Source: Annona cherimola
Lineage: Eukaryota; Streptophyta; Magnoliopsida; Magnoliales; Annonaceae
Assembly: GCA_030490835.1 (NCBI GenBank)
Contig: CM059975.1
Span: forward strand, 9,987,579 to 10,051,578
Reading direction: 5' to 3'
DNA: 64,000 nucleotides
The notes beneath the pieces were generated by a model, which was given only the letters and a program-made list of their open reading frames with translations, had not been told where the DNA came from and did no database searches. This document shows positions 24,047 through 34,734 of the stretch, piece after piece. Position 1 is the stretch's first letter, and each line of letters starts with the position of its first letter. Made by a program: the position numbers and the translations under genes.

Positions 24047-24291
24047 AGGTGTGTGCGGTAATAAGTAATAGCTATAAGTTAAAATTTTTTAATTTAAAAT
24101 TTTTCACTTTTCATAATTATTTTTTTACATTTCTTTATATAACTATTATATTTTTCAATTATTTCTACACAACTAACCTATTTATTTCAACTTTATTCCA
24201 TATATTCCTCATCACTACTCCTGTCATATTACATCATTTGACAACTTCTACTTTTCATCAAAAGTTTCATCTATTTCAGAACATGCAAGGG
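24047..24291 (-). mobile_element. PIF/Harbinger-type MITE, older copy
   Basis: It is in the opposite orientation to the copy at 24304 and shares the word series TAAAATTTTTTAATTTAAAA, ATTATTTCTACACAACTAACC and CATATTACATCATTTGACAAC. Its ends are eroded (AGGTGTGTGCGGT on the left, AAGGG then TTA on the right). Confidence 0.6.
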
Positions 24292-24303
24292 TTAAAAAAT
24301 ATA

Positions 24304-24594
24304 GGGTGTGTTTGGTTGGAGGTAAAATTTTTGATGAAAAGTTTTAGAGGTAGAAGTTGTCAAATTGATAGAAAATGATGTGATATAATAGGAGTAATGA
24401 TGAGGAGTAAAGAGAATAAAGTTAAAATAGATAGGTTAGTTGTATGTGTAATTGTGTAGAAATGATTGAAAAGTATGGTAGTTTGTATAGAAAAATGTAA
24501 AAAAAAAATTAAAAAATAGAATAGTTATGAAGAGTGAAAAGTTTTGTGTTGAAAAGTTTTAATTGACAAGTTTTGGCCCCAAACAAACACACCC
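24304..24594 (+). mobile_element. PIF/Harbinger-type (Tourist-like) MITE
   Basis: The left end GGGTGTGTTTGGTTGG and right end CCAAACAAACACACCC are inverted. It is flanked by ATA on both sides (24301-24303, 24595-24597). Its 291-bp length equals that of the copy at 49580-49870, and the two share long near-identical stretches. It lies between two reverse-oriented relatives. It is non-coding. Confidence 0.85.
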
Positions 24595-24597
24595 ATA

Positions 24598-24847
24598 AAG
24601 TTAAAATTTTTCAATCTAAAACTTTTCACTTTGTATAACTATCATATTTTTAATTTTTTTTTCACATTTTCTTATACAACTACTCTACTTTTTAATTATT
24701 TCTACGCAACTACTCACACAACTAACCTATCTATTTTAACTTTATCATCTTTACTACTCATCATTACCTCTATCATATCACATCATTTGACAACTTTTAC
24801 TCTTCAAAACTTTTTCTTAAAAGTTTTACCCATTCTCAAACACACCC
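24598..24847 (-). mobile_element. PIF/Harbinger-type MITE lacking one terminus
   Basis: It has the interior and right terminus (AAACACACCC followed by TTA) of the family but no left GGGTGTGTTTGG end. It abuts the 24304-24594 element, consistent with disruption by nested insertion or deletion. Confidence 0.65.
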
Positions 24848-25122
24848 TTACTGTAAATATATATATATTTTTTACATTCATATGAATTGTGGAAATTTGT
24901 TATGATGCAACTTGTACTAATGCATTTGCTTATGTAGCCTTTAGGCATGTTTTACGATGGACACTGTTTTATACCTATTCCAGTACTCAAGTCTACTGAC
25001 AGGTCTTTCTTTGTACTTCACCACTTGCATTTTTTAGGAAATATTTCAAAAATTCTAAATACTTGAATGGATTGTTTTTCTCTATTCTTTTTTAATTCTC
25101 AAAACATCATTTTCAATTTTTA

Positions 25123-25403
25123 AAGTGTGTTTGTCAATTGATAGAAAATGTCAAGTTAAAATTTTTTAATCTAAAACTTTTCACTCTTCACAACTATCAT
25201 ATTTTTTAATTATTTGTTCACATTTTTCTATACAACTACCCTACTTTTAAATCATTTTTACACAACTATACACATAACTCACATATCTATTTTAACTTTA
25301 TCTTATTTACTATTCATCATTATCTTTACCATGTCACATCATTTGACAATTTTTACTCTCTAAAACTTTTCATCAAAAGTTTTATTCATTACCAAACAGA
25401 CCC
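25123..25403 (-). mobile_element. PIF/Harbinger-type MITE
   Basis: It is flanked by TTA on both sides (25120-25122, 25404-25406). The termini are diverged (AAGTGTGTTTG on the left, CAAACAGACCC on the right) and the interior matches the family. Length 281 bp. Confidence 0.75.
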
Positions 25404-26392
25404 TTAATATAATTTTTATATCTTCAACACAAATTTTCCCATTCCCAATGTACATTTTTACATTTTCGTCCCATTTTTCCATGTGATGTTCATTATATTA
25501 TTTTTAAAATAATTTGAAATACGAATCAGTCAGTTTATTTCCCAAACTTTTGAGCTTACTATTTTGCTTTATTGCATGTTAGTCTATAAATAAACATGCC
25601 ACAGATGGCAGACGGAGGAGCAGCCGGTTGAGATTGGAAAGTGAAAGACTTTTATGGTGCTGATAATGACGAATATTGTAAATCCTCTCATATATATATA
25701 TATATATTTGGTTGTTCTCACTTCCTTTACATGAGCATGTAGCTCCGCATTATGCATGTATTTGGTTTTTTTTTCTTTTTCTATGCCGGAGATTTAAAAC
25801 GTAATTTGTATCAGGCTTGCTATGTATTGCATTTTGATAACATGATGATTAGATAATTATGCATAGCTTGTATTCCATTATAATGGTACTATACAAGTAC
25901 AATATCTGATATTGATGAAAACTATCTACCTAAAATTTCAATTATTTATCAGGGTAAATTAACCATTTTTTGCACGTCCATATTAGATGTAAGTGGCGAC
26001 TTGCAGCAGAAGCGGGGGTAACACAAGACGTCATTAACTCATTTGCCATGCAATCGAAAGGAACGGGTGGTTACCTTAAAAAAAGAAAAATAGTAATAAA
26101 GGAAGGAAGGGGTGGTGCAGTGATCGAACCCAAGGCAGCACAACCCTCTGATCGTAGATGTTTAGACTCATTTGGACAATGATTCGGTACGATCTGGAGG
26201 GTGCGTGGAAACTCTTTATTTTCTATTTTACAATTTTTTTTTAATGTTAGTGAATCTTAAATTTTAACTTAGCACGGAAACGAAGTTCTTGGGAGCCTCT
26301 TGATAGGTGGAAAAAATTTAGACAGAAAATAAAATAGCGAAATATTATGTACGAATAAAATCGGACTATAAAAAAATACTACATAATAGATA

Positions 26393-26745
26393 GGGTGAAT
26401 TTCACATGCACTTGTGAATTTTACGTTTAAATCCATTTATATTTACAAACTTTCAAAAATTTTAAATATATTATTATATTTTACCTAAAATTTTATTCAT
26501 GTCATGACCCTTTGATGAGTATATACAGACTAATTATGATCCTAAACAAAAAAATTCACATTTAAATACATTTTTAGTACTTTTATAGATATAAAAGCAT
26601 ATAGGTTTTGTAAATATTTGTCATTTCATATAAGGGCATAAGTGAAATTTTGTACCAAATACATTAGTATATTTCAAATTTTTGAATGTTGGTGGGTATA
26701 AGTATAACTATGAGCACAATCCGAAGGTATGTATGAAATTCACTT
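26393..26745. mobile_element. Probable MULE-like foldback MITE
   Basis: The left end GGGTGAATTTCACATGCAC is inverted at the right (AAGTGAATTTCATACATAC when reversed), with similarity continuing for roughly 110 bp through CTTTCAAAAATTT-type words. The 9-bp flanks agree at 7 of 9 positions (TAATAGATA, TGATAAATA), suggesting an old duplication. Confidence 0.55.
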
Positions 26746-26987
26746 TGATAAATATAAAAAGATTATAATTTGAGTACATTTGAAGGAGGTGCATCTCAAA
26801 TGCACTTCTATTATCCATTCCAAAATTAATTCAATTTCAATAATCGAATGAGAGCCTTGCTGTAGCTGTAATACTTGTGGCACGGCTGGCTTAATACAGC
26901 ACACCGCCATTTTTTCTATCACTATGTTTTCAACGAGTAAGGCTTTAAGAGTTACATATATGACAAATCATCCCCCGTAACAAAAGA

Positions 26988-27105
26988 TTTTTTTTTTTTT
27001 TTTTTTTAATTACATCAAGTGCATTATAGGGAGTAAGGGTTGAACCTTCAACCAAGCTACATTATGCCACCATATGTTACCACTGGGCGCGCCCATGGAC
27101 ACGCA
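26988..27105 (-). mobile_element. Short tRNA-related SINE with poly(A) tail
   Basis: On the minus strand it reads an A-box-like GTGGTAACATATGG, then a B box GGTTCAACCC about 40 bases on, then an A-run of about 20. It is flanked by TAACAAAAGA (26978-26987) and TAACAGAAGA (27106-27115), nine of ten bases identical, as expected of a target-site duplication. Length 118 bp. Confidence 0.6.
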
Positions 27106-28608
27106 TAACAGAAGAAACTTTGGATGTAAAATTCTTCATTCAAATCTTCTTCCGTATCAGTAGTATAAAGGGACAGCCAACCCCCTGTCGATGCGGCTCC
27201 TTATACATTGAGTACCATGTGCATTTATACCACCTTTAATGTTTTCACAATTTTTAAATAGTGGAAAAAAGTAAACCCCTAAAAACAACTAAGAAACAAG
27301 TAATGGAGATCTGAGGATCTCTGAAAAAGGAGATGAATTTAGTACAGAATTTCGGAAAAAAAAAAGTAATTTTGATTAACATTTTTGTATGATAATAAAT
27401 GAGTCCATCGATGGCAATTGGCAAGTTAAGATGTTGAAATAGTCTTTGATTTTTTTTTTTTTTTTCAACAAAGAAATATGTCTATTGTATTTCCCTTATT
27501 TATAGTATACCTCATTCATAATTTCCGACTGCATCCAAAGTCCAGACATACCCAACATGAAAAACTTGCAATGAACTGTCTGCAGGAAGGATGATGAGCC
27601 ACTAATATTAAAACCAATATCAAAACTAAAAGGCACGGGCAATGATAGTAATCATGCAGCGAGAACTGTTCATTTATCGCAGTTTCTTTGATTTGTACTG
27701 GAGTGGAACCCACCACAATAATTCGAGTGTGTTGCAACATCCATCATGACCGAGCATCATAGCCCGGGAATAGGTTACAACCAGAAATTATCATGGCCGT
27801 TGAATGAGTATCCTATGAATGGTGGGTTGCCTGATGCATGGACCACCGGCCGCATTCGCCTGCCCAAATTCCTGAGGTTGAATTGATTTGGAGACTAAAG
27901 AGTACTTTTATTTAATGGGGCGACGGTCAATCTCAGCAGGAGAACATGATGAAATGCTGGAAATCATCGAGATGGCTTTGTTGCGACACTTTACAAGCAC
28001 AACGTGCGAATACACGGGATTTGGTTGGGCCAAAATCATAATGAGAGAGGACGAAGCGAAGGTGTTTGATGCTGGCCTCAGCGGCGCTCAGCTCGCATGC
28101 GCTGGCTTTTGCACGAGGCACGGAAGATGGAGGAGGATGTAAGATGATTGAGTGGGGGTGGATGAAAGATCTCGTTAACTGCATCTGAGCATCCGAAGCA
28201 TGTTTTTCCTTGATTATCTCCAATCTGTCGGTTCTATTGCCACTGACTACGACCAATTAGTATGAAAAAAGTAGAGTTATCATAAATAGTTATATGTCAA
28301 ACAAATGTATTTGTGTTTTGACAGCAAAACACTTAGGATGTGTTTGTTCTTAGGAGAATGGGAAAAATATTGATATAATAGTGATAAAGTGAGAAAAAAA
28401 ATAGTTACATACAAAGACATGAGAAAATAATTGGAAGTATATGAGAATTGATTGGAATATAGGGCAAAATGGAAAGAAGTGGGAAAGCTGCGTGTTGATT
28501 TTTGCATTTTCATTCTTTATTTTCCATTTTATTCTAAACAATGTATTAAGGAGAATAATTAAAAAACAAAAAAAAGACCAGTAAATAACAAAACAAATAA
28601 AAGAGTAA

Positions 28609-28799
28609 GTTGCCAAGCAAGGCCATAAGGTCTTGAGTTTGAGTCCCTTCATGGGTGGGAGTCCGGTTGGTGGGAGCGTAGTCTCCAGTCTATAGGTGGG
28701 AACTTTTGATGTTCTATTAAAAGTTGTAGAGCTTAATGTCTTTATTGAGCTTATTCTTAATATCCGACGAAATGTAACTTTTCTATTAGATAAAAAAAT
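28609..28799 (+). mobile_element. tRNA-related SINE
   Basis: Its head (GTTGCCAAGCAAGG) and B-box-like GAGTTTGAGTCCC resemble RNA polymerase III promoters, and the 3' end is A-rich. The direct repeat AAAGAGTAA flanks it (28600-28608 and 28800-28808). Length 191 bp. Confidence 0.55.
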
Positions 28800-30619
28800 A
28801 AAGAGTAACTTGAAAGATTTGAATACTTAAAAAAAAAAGATCAGCAGTGAGAAGATAGATTGAAACACATAAACATAAATAAATAAAAATTTTACTTCTA
28901 CAAAATCTATTTATGCAAAACTTCATCATTTTTTCCCATCTTGTAATTAATGAAAAATTTACTTCACGCATCACATTTAATATCGTTTATATTATCATGA
29001 AAACCCATCATTTATCTAGTATTATTGTGCACGATTTCTTTAATAAATTGTAAAATCAACATAATAAAATAGTTCGATGTTAAATATTAATTTTTTTAAT
29101 ATTTAGATTATCTAAAATATCATTACTATGTTTCTAAATAATTTTATAAAATATTATTATATTTTAATGTATGTATGGATAGATTTAAATATTTTTCATA
29201 ATTTATACATAAATAAATATGTTGTTAAGCAAACGTGGCTAATGCACATATTGGATTTGAATGAAATTTAGTTTTGCTAATTAAAAATTATGCTAAATAG
29301 AATAAATAAAGTAGCTTTTATATCAATTATCAAGAAGACGGATGAATCCTCCAGTTTTAAGGCCATTGCGTCTTTTCGATTTTGAATCTTAAACCTTCTT
29401 ATCTTAATAAGCTATGCATATTAATGTTAGTTACTTGGTTATCCAAGCGGTAGCCTACAATCCATATTTTTAATCATTGTTTTCGCAAACTTTCTAAATT
29501 TTATATTTGTGTAAGCCGTGGCCAGCATTACCTCATTTCATTCCTCTCACTTTTGTGATTTTATTTTTCAACATTTTTTATATTTGTTCACGCACGATGC
29601 ACTCGACAAATGCCTCGTCGGCATTCCATGTATAAATGTACCCTCTTCTTCGTTTGACGTCTCCAAAACAATGCATGAAAAAGAAGTACATGGGCAGGGG
29701 AGCAGCGGCGGCAGCAAGAGGAGGTGGTGAGCATTTAAGTGGGGGACGGTGGGGCACCTTTGAGCACGCTTTCGTTGTGGGAGATAAGCACATGAAAAAG
29801 CTGCAAAGCCAATTAATATTCCACCTTTTTTCCCCCTTTCTTTTTCCTGGCATTGATTCCCCTGCCTGCCTTTCATCGTCTTTGGCCGTCCGTCAATGGC
29901 ACACGTGTTAATCCCACGCACTCCTGTGCCTCTCGCAACATTCCCTCTTTAATTTAATCATTCGCAAGAAGTATTCCTCATCTTTTACCAAACGTCCCCC
30001 TATTACATTCCACAACTTCAGATGGACCACAAAAGATATCAAGAAAGCCAGCACGCGTCATCGTGCTGCCCTCCAAGCTCTAAAAATCATACAAGGTGCT
30101 TTCATCCATTCCATCCGTACTTTATACTTTTGCTAATATATGTGATGAAAATTATCATGGGTGGCTTAAATTTTATAGACTCATGGCTGTGGATTGGATT
30201 TTTATTTTTTATTTTTTATAAAAATCATGTCATCTACCTTGAAGAATCAAACATTTAACCGAGTTGTACTCCAAAAACTGAACAATGAGGACATTAATTT
30301 TACTTAACATTTGAATTTTAGAATTTTCATTCTTTGTAGAAACTTATGTTAGCTGCTTGAACATACAAGCGGCAATAATCTACTTTTTAGAAAAAATAAA
30401 TAAATAAATAAATTCAATTACAACTTTGTTGTCCGATGGTCATCATCTCATCATTATTCTATCTAAGTTGTAAAAGAAAAATAAAATAACCTACTGTAAT
30501 GTGAAGAGTAGCTTCAACAAGCTTCAATTATCCGGGTAAATAATATCTCCTTTCTCAGTAACCAAATGGGCTATTAATAAATTTATTTAATAAAATTTCA
30601 GGGTTGCACTAACATCGTA

Positions 30620-30703
30620 CCGACCTTAGCTCAGTTGGTAGAGCGGAGGACTGTAGTTGTCTCAGCAATCCTTAGGTCGCTGGTTCGAATCCGGCAGGTC
30701 GGA
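30620..30703 (+). tRNA. trnY-GUA: tRNA-Tyr (GUA) with 11-nt intron
   Basis: The cloverleaf is complete. Acceptor CCGACCT pairs with AGGTCGG (30696-30702), with discriminator A at 30703. The D arm is GCTCAGTTGGTAGAGC, the anticodon stem GAGGA/TCCTT, the anticodon GTA is at 30653-30655, and the T arm contains GGTTCGAATCC. An 11-nt intron (30657-30667) interrupts the anticodon loop one base 3' of the anticodon, the standard position in nuclear plant tRNA-Tyr genes. A T-run follows as the Pol III terminator. Confidence 0.97.
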
Positions 30704-30716
30704 TATTTTTTGGCAT
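30704..30716 (+). terminator. RNA polymerase III terminator of tRNA-Tyr
   Basis: A run of six T begins three bases after the discriminator base, the usual Pol III stop signal. Confidence 0.75.
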
Positions 30717-30924
30717 TTTCATTTTCCATCTTGCAGTCAATCGGATGGGACACACGGGCAGCGTTCGCTCAAAGATCATAAGCATAGACTGAGAGGGCCA
30801 CACTAGCAATACTGCTCTTATGCCATCTGGACCGTCAATCAGATTAATCACACATGCATTACTATTCCCTCTCGACCCTTATCCATTTCCAACTTCCAAC
30901 GGACGTGCAGCTGCAAAAACGGAT

Positions 30925-33900
30925 ATGGCTACCGCACTCCATTTCCCGCCAACCACCCGACGCCGGAATCTCCTATCCAATCCCCACAGGAAGTATTTCC
31001 CGTCGAACCCACCGACTGGTTGTGTGACGACGAGGGCCTCCGCCTCAGACGCCAACAGGCTCTTTGAAGCTGCCAAGCTTACCGTAAGAGAAATCTGTCT
31101 CCTGTAATCCCGAACTTATTTAATTGGTCTCACACTATTGAAAGCTTTTTTTCATTTTTCTGAGGATTTGATCCAATTCCAGTAAGACCCACGAATTGGG
31201 CTGTATGAGGGAAGTGCTCAAGTTGAAGATGAAGAATTTTGCCATTCTCTTTCCAGTGCTGGCTAGTAGCTACCAAAGAAAAATGGAATACATCAATGAA
31301 TAGAAATAACATTAGGCCCTAGTAGACTAGATTGTGAAGAAGAGAATGTTTTGTTCATCTCTCTTCTTGGCCCGTCTCTGTAGAACATTTGATCAAGAAG
31401 CACTGGGCATTTGAGAAATTGTTTGCCTGCTGCACTCTTCCAATTTTTATTTGCCAGCTTCCCTTTGCCCCTTATTTATAGGTGGATACATACATCAGAA
31501 GTGGTATGGTGGTGGGACTAGGATCTGGGCGAGCTTCTGAAATGTTGATACAGTATTTGGGCCGGCAACTCCGCGGAGGAGCGCTGAAAGATATCATCGG
31601 AGTCCCGACGTGAGAGCCTCTGCTTTGCTATACGGTTTGCATAATATGATTCCTTGCCTTGTATCTCTGCATCAATGGACAATCATCATGTTCTTGGGTT
31701 GATTTCACATTGACAAAATGCTAGATCAAGGGTCCAGAGATGTGTGCCCTGACAAGGTAGTCATGATCAAGGATTTTGTTCGTGGTTATTGGTAAACGCG
31801 TTTGTGTTAGTGCTCTTTCAGTAATGCGACAACCACCCATTGATGTTATCAAACTAATGTGGGCAATTCAACGTGCAATGGCAGATCTGTTTCTAGTGCA
31901 AGTGAAGCGGCAAAAGCTGGAATTCCACTTGAACATTATCCGGATAGCTCTCAAGTGTGCACGAATTCTTATGTCCATTAATTGGTTCCATTTCTGTTCT
32001 GTTTTGTGAGTATACATATTTTAGATTGCTCTTTCGAGGAATCTTTCCTATTTAGATGGAAGTGCCCCATCACTTTCTTTCAAGCCTTACCTGTGGTTGG
32101 ATGCTCAAGTGAACTGACTTACAGTAGCTCATTTTCAATGGAAGACCAACCGCCAAAGTAGGCCGGGCTCCATTCCATTCAAGATAAAGTGCAACTCGCA
32201 AAGATGAAATTGTGATAAGTTTAGCTGCCAGTTAAACAACTATCAGATGGAGCATACTTCTTCATCATTATGAATTAATTGGCTATGGCCATTCTTCCAT
32301 TTGAGATTGGATCAAAACAGCCGAGCATCTGAAGTTCTAAACAGCTCCATAGACACTGATGTTGGCTATTTCAGCGTTATTAATATCAGGCCTTTCTTTT
32401 CCATTTTTCTTTTCTAGATTGATTTTGCTGTTGATGATGCTGATATCATGGAGGAGGGTACCCTCATCGCTGTTATTGGTAGACGGAAATTGGGGGGTGG
32501 CGAATCAATGATGCTGGAGAAGGTAAGACAGCAGAGTAATTCATATTGTTGCTTCTTCAATCACTAGCTTGAGCTCAAGGAATATCTGCTGCGTTCACTA
32601 TAAACAATAAGTGGAAATTAAATGCTTGCCCCAAGAATCTTGGATCCAGGCTCCACTCATTAGGATATCCTGTAATAGCACTAGCTAACTACTCATTTTC
32701 TTTTCAGCTGGACCTGTCCATTAATAGTTTTTTAATCATTAATATGGTTTATTCATTCAAAAAGAATATGCAAACTAATCTGTGTTTCCAATTCAATTGA
32801 CAGTCTGTAATAAAAGCAGCTGGGCGGCTTGCATTTATCATCACTGAGGAGCATTATGGTAGAGATTTGGAGGGTTCTATACCAGTCTTGGTTCAGCAAG
32901 TAAATTGTTTTATTAAATCATTCGTTCTGCTTCAATGCCAACCAAAAAAGAAAGGAAAAAACAACCACAACTTCCTTATCTTTAGCAACATAAGGTTATA
33001 TGTTTCTTTCCAGGAAAATTGGATGGAGACTGCAGAAGAGATAGATGACTTATTTTTAGGCAACGCGGAGGTTTGCTTATACCACAAATTGTTCTCTTCC
33101 TACATGCAATTAAATGCAGTACTTGATGGTGCTGCTCTAATGAACAAAAATAACAGGCAGTTCAAATGATATGACAAAGTGTTACATCTTCGATGCAACT
33201 TTTACTTTTTAACAAACTTTTTAGGTTTGGCGAAGGTCAACAATTGGGCAAGCAGGCCCACTAGGAGGGGATTTCCCCTTGGTCACGGGAGAAGGACATA
33301 ACGTTCTTGATGTAATTTTCACATCGCCTATCCTAAATCTAGGTAAGCTATCACTAGCATGAATTTTCACCATCATCTGGAACTGACTATTGTGACCATG
33401 ACTTTTGAGTAAACTTTCGTAAACTTGATGAGCAATTAGGCTGCTGCCTTGTGCATCAAGTGCCTTGTTGTTCTGGAGGGTTACCGTTGGGAAAAAACAA
33501 CTTTTGTGGAGATCGCTCAAACATCAAATGGATAGGCATATTTATATTGATTTTTTCCTTCACTGATTGTGAACCTATCATGATGAAAGTTGCTAAAGAT
33601 TTTTCTTGTTCTTTTTCCTGCCATTAGTATGAGGTGATATTTTAGCGATGAAAGTTCCCATTTGTTCCCTTTAAGAAGCAATCCCTTTTCAAAACCATCT
33701 TAGGTTGTGCAACTAATACATAGTTATAAATACTAAACATCTTGCTAAAGAAGGGGAAATGTGTGAAAAAAGAATCCCTGGTAACATGTTTGGTTTAGAA
33801 CACTTGCTGAGATGGCGGTGCAAGGGGAAAATAATTGCACCAAAAGCTCACCCCTTTATGTTTGCAAGTGTGTCTGGAACTAGAACGCCAGCTGATGGTG

Positions 33901-34734
33901 AATTTGACAATGCAATTCTTCTTCTGATCTGATGAAAGCGGAAATGCGCAATTGCTGTGAAAAGGTTACTTGACTGGCGTCATCCTATAACTGCTTTGAT
34001 CAACTTGAGAACATTATCTCTTGAAGTGGACTATAGAATATCTAGTTTAGGTGCAGGTGTTTTGATTTCTATTCATTTGGTCCTTTGCTTTCACATCACT
34101 TATGCCTGCTTTGCAATGGACTGTAGCTCAAGTAGCAGAAAGCCTGGATAAAATCGATGGTGTTGTGGACCATGGGGTGATAAGTGGCATACTGTAAGCT
34201 CTCTGAATTTTGATCTCTATGAATCTACAGTTTTCTCTGTTTGTCCCTTTTTTTTTTTTTTTTTTTTTTTTCTCCCTGATAGAAAGGTTGGAGTGCAACA
34301 CCTACATTAACGCAAAATACAAGAGTAAAGGGATATTGGAGTCCACCCCTCAACATTCATGCACATTAAGATTAGACATGCACCACATGCCAAATAAATG
34401 GCAGTTTCAATGGAAAGGTGTTAGAACTCAGAAACCTCGGAGGGAAACAGCAGAATTTGAACAAAATAAGGTGATCATTGATGGATTTGAAGGTGGATAA
34501 TCCCCAGCATCCAAGGTTGACCTCAAAATAGGAGCCACGGTAGCCTGGAGACCAAATTGTTTCAGAGTTTTGGAATCTACAAGGCTCAGATTATTAGCTG
34601 TTAGTTGCTCTAATGATGTATGATAACATCCAATGCTTTTTTCCTGGACCATCTGCAGCTGCACGGCAGTCATCTCTTCAAAAGACGGTGTGCAAGTAGT
34701 TGATAACTTACCGAGTAGAATTGAGGGAGTGTAG
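30925..34734 (+). CDS. RPI4: Ribose-5-phosphate isomerase-like protein, plastid (RPI4 type)
   Basis: Nine exons: 30925-31083, 31482-31609, 31885-31954, 32418-32522, 32804-32899, 33014-33070, 33225-33342, 34127-34193 and 34659-34734, in phase to 291 aa. The family interconverts ribose-5-phosphate and ribulose-5-phosphate in the pentose phosphate and Calvin cycles. Motifs: GLGSGRASE phosphate-binding turn, VDDADIMEE in place of the usual [18 protein letters not shown] in place of KGGGAALTREK, and [10 protein letters not shown]. The aspartates, lysine and glutamate corresponding to known RpiA catalytic positions appear retained, with an extra Leu before GGG. The Ser/Arg/Pro-rich N-terminus suits a chloroplast transit peptide. 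An in-frame upstream ATG at 30820 would add 35 residues. Exon 8 reads into TAA if its strong GTAAGC donor is skipped, so the spliced end is preferred. Catalysis by this divergent RPI4 group is inferred. Confidence 0.88.

Larger units (their letters stand above)
18301..30619. other. About 12 kb repeat-rich intergenic region
   Basis: No gene with recognisable domains and splice structure was found. The region holds MULE-like foldback elements (19049-19527, 26393-26745), PIF-type MITEs (24047-24847, 25123-25403), SINEs (26988-27105, 28609-28799, perhaps 22845-22990), a degenerate MITE near 20.4-20.63 kb, and two coding-like orphan fragments (22336-22587, 23167-23310). The remaining short open frames are AT-rich and lack coding character. 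Confidence 0.6.

Noticed and set aside
27888..28256. Overlapping open frames of 84 and 107 codons on opposite strands
   Set aside because: No domain, no splice context and no codon pattern favouring one strand.
29568..29921. Open frames of about 90-117 codons on both strands
   Set aside because: Mutually overlapping, with odd composition and no recognisable protein features.
34195..34197. TAA taken as the end of the isomerase gene
   Set aside because: It overlaps a strong GTAAGC donor, and the next exon restores a family-like C-terminus.
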